Source: Synaphobranchus kaupii
Lineage: Eukaryota > Chordata > Actinopteri > Anguilliformes > Synaphobranchidae
Length of the DNA: 64,000 bases
NCBI GenBank assembly: GCA_029718625.1
Contig: CM056380.1
Coordinates: 102,696,479-102,760,478, forward strand
Direction: 5' to 3'
The notes under the pieces are model-generated. The model worked only from the letters and a program-made list of their open reading frames with translations, did not search any database and was not told where the DNA came from. The position numbers and the translations under genes are program-made. Shown here one piece after another: positions 1 to 12,200 of the stretch (position 1 is its first letter; every line of letters starts with the position of its first letter).

Positions 1-583
1 AAACTATGCCACTAGATCTCAGGATTGTATCACCCTAAAAACAGCCAGATATAAGACTGAATGGGGCAAAGCTGCTTTTAGTGTTTCAGCACCCCTTATA
101 TGGAATGAATTCCAAGATGCAACTAAATTATTTTCTCTGGTGTCTTATAAGATTTAGATAAGATCTATTAAGATAAGAGCTAGTGGTTGAAATATGGGGA
201 AAAAAAGCATTTGTAATTGTTCTTGAAAAGTTTGTATGTGTATGTATGTTATGTATGTAAGTTTTATGTGTTATACTTTGCTTTTAACTTTGTTTATGCT
301 TTTTTAACTTTGTATTGCCGCAGGGCCCCCCTGGAAAAGAGATTTTGGTCTCAATGGGTCCCCCCTGCTAAAATAAGGTTGAAAAAAAAACAAAAACAAA
401 AAAACATATCCCAATCAATTATTATTTTTCAGGGATACTACCTTCATAAAGATTACTATCCCAAATGAACATTGCCTTGACATGTTCTTTGTCCCCCACT
501 GACAAGAAAATACAACACCGGTTGCAATATATTACAAAAGGCCTTGCATCCTTTTATTGCCTGTTTCTTATGTTTTATTTCAG
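1..583 (+). other. 3' part of an upstream contactin intron
   Basis: This is non-coding sequence before the first visible exon. It ends in a T-rich tract and a TTTCAG acceptor at 578-583. The preceding exons (signal peptide, Ig1, start of Ig2) are outside the window. The short ORFs here are AT-rich chance frames. I see no repeat I can name. Confidence 0.6.
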
Positions 584-787
584 GGATAAAATACTCCTGG
601 GTTTTCAATGGACGCCCAAACTTCCTACAGCAGGACACTCGCCGCTTTGTTTCACAGAAGACAGGAAACTTGTACATCGCTAAGGTGGAGCCCTCGGATG
701 TGGGCAACTACACCTGCGTGGTGAGGAGCGCGATGACCAACGCGACGGCGTTCAGCTCGCCAACGCCCGTGGTGCTGCGCCGAGACG
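584..787 (+). CDS. cntn3: contactin exon: Ig domain 2 (most)
   Basis: The acceptor is TTTCAG and the donor GTGAGG. The first two bases finish a codon from the previous exon, and the exon ends in phase 1. It encodes YSWVFNGRP, with the core Trp of the Ig fold, then [20 protein letters not shown] and GNYTCVV with the second Ig cysteine. The first cysteine is in the missing upstream exon. NYT and NAT are possible N-glycosylation sites. The 491-bp intron that follows shows nothing else I recognise. Confidence 0.9.
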
Positions 788-3700
788 GTGAGGCTCCTCC
801 GCTGGCCTGTCGCGCCCACGACCGGTGTAATGAGATTGCCTGTGGTGTTGAGCAGTGGGGAAACGAAGCCGATAAATCAATCGTCTCCAGCGTGACACAG
901 TTTTTTTTTTCCTCCCATGGCGCTGAAGCAGAGCTTTAGTTTATTCACGGGCTGTCAGCGCCGTGCCGAGCCACGGGCTCCGGGAGTAGGGTGAGGTCAA
1001 TAAACACAGCTGCCTGACCCGTCCCACCCTCGGGAGAGAAAGGAGGTGCCTCGAACGTGCATGCGCGTAGGCCGTTCGGACAAACGCATGCTCCAGGATA
1101 TGCACATGCACCTGCATGGGCATTACCAATTAGCAATGTACCAAGCCAACACACGATAAATCTATTAACGCGCCAACTTCTCGTCCTGTTAAAGCCTGTG
1201 ATGCCGATGATAGCACGTTAGCAAGACAGGTTTAACGCTCGCTTTTCTGTCCCTTTGTTTATTCCTCAACCCCTATAGCTGTGATGGGAGAGTATGAGCC
1301 AAAGATAGAGGTCCAGTTTGCGGAAACAAATCGTGTTGCCAAAGGATCGTCAGTAAAACTGGAATGCTTCGCCTTAGGAAAGTAGGTCTCTTCTGCCATT
1401 ATTGTGTGAGCTCAAGCCTGCTAAGGAGAGGATAACAGAGTCATTGTTCGTGATAGCTTTGTTGATGCACGCATATACATAACGATCCAATTTGTATATG
1501 CATGCAGGTAAAATTAAGTCCCCAATACATGCATTTCTACAGTTGTGCATTTTGGATAGACTGCTGCTACCCTATTAATAATAATTGATTGATTCAGATT
1601 TTAAAAAATTATAATTATGTTATGGTGAAAACACTCTAAAGTGCATTTTATTGGTCAGGGTTTGCCTGTGAGTATTGAAATGATCACTGGGTTGTTCTTG
1701 GTTTATTAATTTACATGCCAAAACAATGCATCCACTCTTTAAAAGCCTTGATAAAAGCCTCACAGATGTCATGTTTTGTGTAGCTTAGAACACTAATCTT
1801 GCACAATGGCTCTGGTGAACAGCTCAGGCATGGATCCAGTGTCTCCTGTTTAGCAATGGTACTTTCTCTGCTGCAAAGAGGCATTGTCTCCATGTTTATA
1901 AATAAACAGCATGTGGCTGATATGACATTTCTGCTTGACCTGATCTAGCCCCGTGCCGATCATCACCTGGAGAAGAGCAGATGGAAATCCCTTTCCTGGC
2001 AAGATTAAAATCAACAACTCCAACGGTGTCCTAGAAATCCCGTATTTTCGACCAGAGGATGCGGGCTTATATGAATGCATTGCAGAGAACTCCAGAGGAC
2101 GAAATGTTGCCAAGGGTCAACTGATATTCTCTGGTACAGTCGACCAACATTCATTCCATGGAATTGGACACCCCCTTACCTTAAGTTAAAAAAAAAAAAA
2201 GTTCAAATGAGATATATTTATTGTCTGTGTATAGAGTAAAATCAAATATAAATCCCAACTAATTTTTATATCAGGGGTATAAATATTAGGATACGGGTGG
2301 TACGGTGGTGTAGTGGATAGCGCTGTCGCCTCACAGCAAGAAGGTCCTGGATTTTCATCCAGGCCAGGGGCCTTTTTGCACGGAGTTTGCATTATTCTCC
2401 CCGTGTCTGTGTGGGTTTCCTCTGGGCACTTCTGTTTCCTGCCTCAGTCCAAAGACATGCAGGTTAGGCTAATTGTAACTGTAGGTATGAGCGTGTGAGT
2501 GAATGGTGTTTGTGCCCTGCGATGGGTTGGCGACCTGTACAGGGGGTATTCCTGCCCCTCGCCCAATGCATGCAGCCCACCCCCCGGCCCTGGCCAAGAA
2601 TAAGTAGGTTAGATAATGGATGGAAGGATATTAGGATACAAATATATTTTCTGCCATATTCTGTCATTTTTAATGGTTGTTGTTTGTTATTTTTGTTGGA
2701 ATTATTACATTTCTGCTGCAAGGGAATCAGTAAATAGCATTCAGATTAAATGCCTGATAATTAAATATTCCTAATGGCACCCTAGCTGTAGTTGCAGTTG
2801 TTTTTATTGTCAAAGTTCAGCAAAGCAAGTCTAATTAAATGGCTCTTCAACTAATTATAAAGTCTGAGTTTAATAACAATTTCCTCGCTCTGTGAGAGGG
2901 TATTATGAAGACAGGATAATCTGGAATTAATTTGTACCAATTAACCTTTCTGTTTTGTGGTTTTTTGAGGATGCTAAGCCGTTGCTTGCCAACAAGACTG
3001 TTACTGTTAGCCGGTTGAGCATAAAAATATATAATAACACTTGCAGCTAGAGGCAATATCTGCCTGCCCATCCACATTAATGAAATACTGGTCTACAGTT
3101 TGTGACATTCAAGTTATGTCAGTTTTGGTCATAGGAATAAATCGTGCAGTCTAATTGCAATGTACTTTGAACTTAGCTTAGTGTAGTGTTGTAGTCGAGA
3201 CCACCTAAACCGAGACCGAGTCAAGACCAAGACTTTGAGGTGGCGAGACCGAGTCAAGACCAAGACTTTGAGGTGACGAGACCGAGTCAAGACCAAGACT
3301 GAGGGGGGGTGAGACCAAGACCAAGACCGAGACCAGACCAATGCGAGTCCAATTCAAGACCATGACTGTAATTGTGTTGGTCTACCATCATAGTGATGGC
3401 TCAACATTTACACCATTTCGCTGGTTAAATTCAAAACACAGAAAGCATTATTTAGGAATTTTAATAAAGAAAGCATTATTTTAGCGAAAATACTGATGTA
3501 CAGTATACAACAGAAGTGAGTACACCCCTGTGCAATATCACTTAAATGTCAAATGATTCAAAATTGATTCAAAAAAAAGTTATTGGCTGTAATTTAAGGG
3601 GTGAAATTTTATATCCAGTCACAGTAAAAAGACAAAATTAAATAAATAATTAAAAAACAGACAATGCACAGGCAAGTAATGACAGAGACCCTCCCCCAGG

Positions 3701-6700
3701 AGGAGACAACAATCATTGGTCTAAAATGCGTAACGCCTGGGTTCCGGACAGAGAGACCACAGGCTGTATCGGGCTGAATTTCTTTAATGGAAGTCAATGG
3801 AGAAGATCCCTTAGTACCCTGAACAAGCTGCTGTTTTGTAGACACAGTTCGTAACATAATAAATGGACAACATGTCCAATCTTCAACATGTTTGTCATCA
3901 CATATTCATTTTGGAACGAGCTATGTTGTGTCTACTACGAAAAAAATACTGTTAATATTTACTGACACGAAGGACAGAGGGGGAGGGGTGGGGCCTAGCC
4001 CAGTTATTGGGCCAGCCCAGTGTCAGTATAGAAAATTAACCAATGGGCCGCTGTCCCTGCTTTTTTTATTTTTATTTACATTTAATTATGTCGGCCCACC
4101 AGGAAAATGCCCGGTATGCCAGATTACCAGTCCAGCGCTGTTTCCGTCCACTAAACCTATAAATCAATGATATTAAATAGTAGCATATTTTGTCATCTGT
4201 AACTAGTTTTCCGTGGTGGCCAATCAAATCTCTGTGGGGGCGGGTGCCACCACATGCCCCCCCCCTGGACACGCCCCTGGTCTTGACCGGTCTTGAAAAA
4301 AAATCCGAGTCCTCTTCATCCGAGACCGTGACAAGACCGAGACCAAATGCAGTCGATTCCGAGACAAGACCGAGACCTTCAAAATATGGTCTTGAGACCG
4401 GTCTCGAGACCAAGACCGGTCTCGAGTACTACAACACTAGCTTAGTGTAACAAATATATATTTTAAAGGTTTTTGCTCTGTCGGGTTTGCATTTATCACA
4501 GACAGTCACCCAATACATTCATGCTTAGAGAAACATAAGCTAGCAGGAATAATATATCAGTGTTTCTCTTTTCCAGACGTGGAACATCTGCATTGGGCTC
4601 AAAGTTTGAAAGATGCCTACATGTCTATTGAGGCTGATCTTTTGTGGGAGTGCCGAGCCAGTGGAAACCCTAAGCCCTCATACAGGTGGTTGAAGAATGG
4701 AAAGCCCCTCGACCTGGATGTAAGGGAGAAGTCGTACACTGAATCACTGGCCACAGTGCTTACCATTTGTCCAAGTGTTTAGATCATAATCAGCGCTTAT
4801 TCGAGTTCATATTTGGAATAACCCTGGGAAGTCTCCTTTACCTTTTCAAGCAAGTCCATTGATCACTATATGATATTTCAGCCCATCGTAAGCATTTTTT
4901 TACTGTACTTGTTTAGTCCTTTAACCATCTCTCTTTTTCAATACCATTTAAGATAATCCTTAATATTGTGCTTAGAAATAGGGAAAGTTCCTGATTGCAT
5001 ACTGATACATTATGTCATGTAGTCATCTGGGAGTTCCACTTGACATGCAAAAATTGACTGGGATTAATTCAGTGGCGTGTCCGAGGGCATACTTCACTGA
5101 GGTAACTAGCCTAAACTAGCCATCACTGTTGTCACTACATAAAGTATATATATATAAGTGCATCTGCAGAGCTTCAACGTTGACTTTATTAAATGAATAT
5201 AAGCATATTATATTATACTTTTATTTGCATTGCAAAATTGTGCACATTTTATCTACATTATTTAAAATCATGGATACATGTAGGCTACTAATCGTTCTCG
5301 GCATTCACACTCATAGCAAGGGGAGAGGAAGGAGAATATTCATAGCAGATGTGCAATGCGCATGTATAATGCTGCAGGACAATGTATAGTTTTTTAGTCA
5401 AGTATACTTAGCGATTAAAACAGATTTTCTTTTAATCGAATATGTTGTTTAATCTCAGCATGACGTGAAGAAACGTTGCAGTCGCATTGTGCTTCTTGCA
5501 GTTTAGCCCACTCGTCTAACACATACTCAATTCGGAGGTGTCCTAAAAGATTAAACGTGACAACTACTTACGTGATCTCGAGATTTCCCATGTCGACTCA
5601 AAGCCTCTCCAAGCTTCTCATATCGGCAAAACCATATGTTGTCCAGGTCCAATTAAGCTTTGCTGCTGGCCCTAAAAAACAGACAGGGCCAACAGCAAAG
5701 CTTGTTAGACAAATGACTCTCCCTCAAACGCAGGGTTAGGTCTGCCGTGAGATTTCACTTGGGACTTCTCTGCAAAAGGCAAGTTTTCAAACACTAACCC
5801 GGTCCTAAGACGGTCCAAAATGTCCCAATTTCATCTTCGTCCATCGACGTTAACTACAGTGCCACTGCCCATGACAGCTGAATGAAATGCTTCGCTCGCT
5901 AAGCCAATTCATAAAAAAGCAAGCCCAAGTGAAAAATGCTAAATAAAAGACTGAATTAACTCAAATTCACTTGCATTTGAAAGTTGAAAAAAAATGAGAA
6001 AAATCTAAATGCAGTCAATCTAGATGTACAAAACTCTCCGATATGACACTCTCTCCCTTACTAATTCATCGTTTTCTAATCCCTCTCCTTCGCAAGGTTT
6101 GAAGTAGGCTACATTGGGTGAATTTGACATAGCTGAGTGGGAGGGTTAAATCAAATGGACATGATATTGTTCAGATTACTGCCACAAACCGCTCTTGTTT
6201 AAAACTCAGCACTGATTGGAATGAATACATGCCTCCCATCACGTGACATTTTTATTTTATTTTATATTTTTTCGCTGTGCTCTCATATCAACGCTATGCC
6301 ATGCTGTCCAACAGAAAAGGGGACTGTAGAAATGGAGGCAGTAGCTCAGTTGCCTCCTTCCGCAACCTTAACAGAATTTAACGACGCATCATTGACTAGA
6401 GAGGTTGCTAAAGCATCATAATGCAATTTCACTGGGGAACTCAACAATTATTAATGCAATTTGCCTCTAGAGAGATGTAAAAATGTTGTTTTGAAGGAAT
6501 TTTAATCATGAAGTATTTCTGGATTAATTCCATAAAAACATTTAAATATGTACCCATACTTAGTGCCTGATTTACTGAGTTAAATTTTACTAACCTTTAG
6601 CGCATGCAAATTTAACAAGACAACCAATGATTGGTGCAAAACAAATACCATGACCAATCATTCATCATGTTACTGGTTTTGTATGCGCTAAAATGTTTTG

Positions 6701-9156
6701 CACATACTAAAGTCCTTAGTAAATCAGGCCCTTAATGTACAAACCCCAATTCAAAAAAAATTGGGACAGTATGTAAAATGCACATAAAGGCAGAAAGCAG
6801 TGATTTGTAAATTTTCTTTTACATATATTTAATTGAAAACAGTGCCAAGAAAAGATATTTAATGTTTTACCTGATCAACTTTATTGATTTTTGTAAATAT
6901 ATGCTAATTCCGAATTTGATGCCTGTAACACGTTCCAAAAAAGTTGCGACAAGGCCCAAAAAAAAAGACACCCGTTTGGAACATTCCACAAGTAAAAAGG
7001 TGATGCTATCATGCTATGCTGCCAGATATCTTGAAGATCAAGATCAGATATCAAGATATCACTTGAAGGGTTGTTTCTCTTTACTTATTTTTCCATAGAG
7101 TGCAATAGGAAAATGAGTCAGGAGAAACAACCCTTAAAGTGATCCATCAATATCTACTGCATATCTGGCAGCAGAGTGATAGTTTGAGGCTCATTTGATA
7201 CTTCAGACCCTTACAGCCATTTAGCCAACCATGTGTTCCATACTGTTACAGTGTAATTTACAGCTAAATCTAGTCCCACCCCCAAATTCCCATAGAGATC
7301 CATTCAAATGCAGAGAGGTTATAGTATCGCTTGTAAGAGTACCTGAAAATACCTTTTGATATCCTTTTATACCCAGTCATGGTAGCATCACCTGTTTACC
7401 TGTGGAATGTTCTTTTTTTTTTTGCCCCTGTCCCAACTTTTTTGGAACGTGCTGCAGGCATCAAATTCGGAATTTGCGTATTTTTACAAAAATCAATGAA
7501 GTCGATAAAGTAAAACATTAAATATATTTTCTTTGTTCAGTTTTCAATTAAACGTATGTAAACGAGAATTTACTTGCTTTTATGTGCATTTTACATACTG
7601 TCCCAACTTTTTTTGGAATTGGGGTTTTTATTAATTTTCTCTTTTTTCGATTATCACCAGGACAGAATACGGGTAGAAGGTGGCAGATTAACCATTTCTA
7701 AACTAACCCTGATGGACTCTGGCATGTATCAGTGTTTGGCCGAGAATGACAACGGAGTGATTTACATCAGTGCTGAACTCAAGGTTGTTGGTAAGAGTGA
7801 AACATTAATTCTACGGATTCTCCTTGAACAGGCAGGGTGTCAGGGATGGAGTTAAACACACACACACCCACATGCACACGCACACACACACACGCACACA
7901 CAAAGGGAAACTGAATGATTGGGGTTCAAGTTAAACAGAAGATTGAGGATGGATTCAAGCCAAAGTACACTACATGTGAAGGATGGTTTACAGTTGGTGG
8001 TACATTACTTTGAAGGAAAGAATCAGGAATGGTATTTAATCATTCTCATCATGCAGTTATTGATCCTTATAGATTTGGCATCTGAGCTGCATGTTGTCTC
8101 TTTAGTCTGTGGCCTAGATACTCAAATCTGGGCCTTGAGGCCATTAGTACTATTGCTTTCCTTTTCTACTTGATTATTAATTTATTGATTAATGCCGCTG
8201 ATTGGCCAGAGATCATGCTCACCTGGTGTCCCAGGTCTAAATCAGTGTGTGGTTAGAGTGGAATAATGAAAGCCAGTAGGACTATTGATCTTGACGGGCA
8301 GATTTGAGTGTCTCTGGTCTATGGGCTTAAGCATTTTTTTCCCCGCCTCAGCTTCTCCGCCAGATTTCTCGAAGAGCCCGGTGAAGAAGTCCACCCTGGT
8401 CCAGAGAGGAGGAGAGGTGGTGATCGAGTGCCGTCCACATGCCTCTCCCAGAGCCTCCTATTCCTGGAGGAAGGGTGGAGACTTCCTGAGAAACAGCAAG
8501 AGGTAAATAGGGCGCTGCTCGTCTGACTAAACCTACAGCCACACATCATAGCCCAGTGTAATCGTCCATAAGACCACACACTGGGGTAACTTGGTGTAGC
8601 CCTGCTCTCTAATTAGGCGAAGCCCTCTGTCTGTTTATGTAAGTGAACCTTATCATAAATAAGAAGCAGTACCCTTCTTTGTATGGAAATAGGTTTCCGT
8701 TTGCTTGACTTCACTTGGATGTGAGCGCGGTTTGGCTCCTGCTGGATTGGCAAGGCAAATGAGAGAGAGCAGGAGTGTTGTTCCACTGGAGAAATATCAG
8801 CAATTTGTAATGTTGCGACTGCACATTTTTGTCTTATCCAGAAACAGACCAGCCATGTCACACATTGGAGTGTGACTAACTGTACTGAGGCCTTTCAGGG
8901 TCATAAGGCCATTCACTGCCTTGATCTTAGCCCTGACCTTTACCCGGGGCAACATCACATTGCTGGTGACAGGAGGTAACCTCAGGCAAAGTGCTGAGCC
9001 AGGACAACCCCCCCACACAAACACACACACAGGGTGCAAGGTTCAACAAAGTGAGTGCATTCTGGGTAGAGCGCGGGGTTGAATTACGTAAGAGCCTCCT
9101 TGTGGCGATTCACTAGGGCCTGTAAGGTCACAGAACGGGGGAGGGAGGGGGGGAGT

Positions 9157-9201
<45 letters not shown>

Positions 9202-12200
9202 GATAAACTGAGATAGCTCATTTTGTCTTCCCTGCTGTTTAATACACCACGCTGCTCTCCCCGGCATATGCTGAGGCTTGCGAAGTGTGCTCCTCTCAGA
9301 CGAAATGCAAACAGCAGGGCCCTCGTCGTCGCTGTTCTCCTCTGTCCGCTCGTCTTTACCGAGCTTCGACGCCAATCAATATGCATCGCTTCATTCGTCT
9401 GCTTGTTTCGCAAATCGCCGGACCGGCCCCAACATGCAAAGAAAAAAAAACATTGATTGGTTCTCACATTCCACAGAGGTGGTCACAGAGAGAGGCCGAA
9501 AAACACTGATTATGCAGTCATTGCTTCTAGCCAAGAATATGGATGGATCCCCACGGTTAGAAGATTCCTTGGAAAAACTAATATTTTCTTTACATTTATT
9601 TGCTTCACAACTCATTACCCTTTGGGTCATGGCCTCAGTGTGCATTCATAACTCAGCGTTTGATATTTTCATCCATAAATCTGAGTAAAGCACACTCATT
9701 GATTTCTGGAATTTGGCTTGGTCAAAATAAAATGAATAAATAAATACCTATTTTTTTGATTAAATTCTGTGGTGTGCTGTGAAATCGTTTGATTTTTGAG
9801 CTTAAAGCCTTGAATCAATCTGATCAGCGAGATGGTGACATTGATATATGCTTCTCATCAACACTTGTGTGAGAGCACAAGTTTCTGACGTGAAAATGCG
9901 CTAATGGTTTTGGATTTTATTCTAACAATGGTACGTATTCCTTTCGGCACAAAGAGCGCAGTGTGCCGTGTTTAGTGATTTAGATATAAGGTTGTATTCC
10001 GATATCTGTTACATGTCCGGGATTTCACTCAGACCAGACAGCACTCTGGATGTGAGGCCGCTCTATGTAATATCTCGTTTCATTACCTTTTAGAAATGGC
10101 TTTTAGCGAGGCGATAGCATCGCGCACATGTTGTATGATGATAAGGCGGCAGGTAAAGATTCATTTCAGTTTGAATCATCTCCTCATAATGCATTGCTCC
10201 TCTCCTTCCTCTCCCCTCTACGGCCTCAGCGTCCCGTCGTGCATCCTATTAATATACACACATTTAATCTTTTCTGCTGTCAATACCGTGCAATCCCCGC
10301 TGCAAATCTGTTCTGCTTTAAACAAGAAAATTGGTCTGTGCAAGAATTTTTTATTTATTTATTTTTCTCTGAAATGTGAAAGCGTGTTCCCACTGACTAC
10401 AGTGTGATGGACAGGTGGCTTTTTCAGTCACTGATGGGAAATGTGTCTCAAAACCAGAGGGGCTAATTTCACATTGGCGTGTTCATTTGCATATGGCTTT
10501 TTTTTTCTGAAGGAATGAGTGCTTTTCAAATTCTGGGTCATTTGCATGTACAAAAAAAGGGTGCATTTAAGGGAAATTAAAGGTATTTGAACCACCCTCT
10601 CCCCCATCCCCCAAATATTATTTATTTTGCCCCTGAGTTTTACGCATTCTCTCTCCCCCACATGTTCTTTTTTTGCCACCCTTGGGTTAACGTATCTCCA
10701 TCTTTTCTGCCTGTGATAGTTTTCTGCTTTTATCCCCCACCCCAATCAGGCAGACTATCTTGGGGGACGGCAGTCTTCGAATCACCAACGTTAGCAAATC
10801 AGACGGAGGCCGGTACACCTGCGTGGCCAGGAATCCTTTCGGAACATCCAGCAGCACTGGCAGCCTGGTGGTGAAAGGTACGTGTTTGGGCAGAAATCTC
10901 ACTGCTTTTTTAAGCAGATGGTTTAAACCAGCACAGGAAAAAAAAAATCTAATAACCCAAGCATGAAATTGATAATGAAATATATAGTTGTTTTATGTTC
11001 CTGCTGGCCTGACAGAAGCATAACTCATCCTGGGTCTTGGCAGCTGTGAGTTATTGGTCACACAGCAAAATGGAGAAAATCTCTGCCATCTTTTGTGGAA
11101 AATAGTGGGCTGTTCCTTCCTCTAGCCCTCAAATGTTGCAGTTCTTAATTAAGAAAGGTGCAGCTGTAGCCGTTTCACAATTTGGATTTTCTAATAACTG
11201 AGAGGTACACCTGTACCTTTTTATTGTTTGCTAGGCTGAGTGCAAAGGGTTTTTACATCTTCAAGGTCTCAATAAAACAGTTTGTGTTGCCTCAATTTGA
11301 AATTGAGACATTTCAATACACAATGCAATTTTAGGCTGTGACATTTCAGAGCGAAACCCTGGGAGCTCTGCGGTAGGGCGAGGTAGAGGGCCTAGTTACT
11401 ACTCTGAGAAATCAGGCCTCGTTTTAATCGGGACTTTTTTAAAATTAGGCGTCAATCTCTTAGTGTGTATGATTCATACACGCTATGCCACAGTCAGACA
11501 AAATAAATGCATTTACGTAAGCTTCGAAAGGTCACTTTAATCCATCCCCCTGTGCCTCATGAATTTTTAAAGGGACATCTGTTTCTCCGCTGGGACCCTG
11601 ACAAGTTTCAGCGTTGCGCACATGATAGCTCTACAAGCCGTTGTTTTCTTTTTTTTTCCCCTTCCCCGTCCCCCCCCATCGTTAGAGCCATCCGCGTGCC
11701 GAGGAAGAAACCGTTCTCAAAAAATACAGCGCACGCTAACAATATGTTGTTCAAAAAAGTGCTCGCAGGCCTTTCTGTGTGGGACACCATTTTAGGCGCC
11801 TTTGTTCTTTTGACCGTTCTCGTGCTCAGGAATTTGTCTTGCGGGCAGAAGAATGTACACTAATATCCCAGACAGGGAATGGCTTCTTTACCCACTGAAT
11901 ACAATGCTTCACCTACATTTCTTCACTAAAATCTAATCTGTTTGAGTCCGCCCATAACCCCTCCCCTCAGCTAACGACATCCACTAAACGTATAAATCAC
12001 CTAATATAGGTGTGTGCTTCTCGCTCGTCGTCTGTGTCCACGAGAATAGACTTAATAGCTTTTTGAGAAAACTTACTGAAGTTTTGTTTGATTAATCGTT
12101 CCCACGGGAGCCTGTTTGTTCCAGGTGGTGTTTTCTAATGGCGATTACTTCATTAATGTGTGTCCTCCGGTGCTCTTAGCTAGTGGTGAAAATGTCATCC

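Noticed and set aside
5040..5900. A hAT element starting at CAGTGGCGTGTCC
   Set aside because: The left end looks hAT-like, but no matching right end or 8-bp duplication was found.
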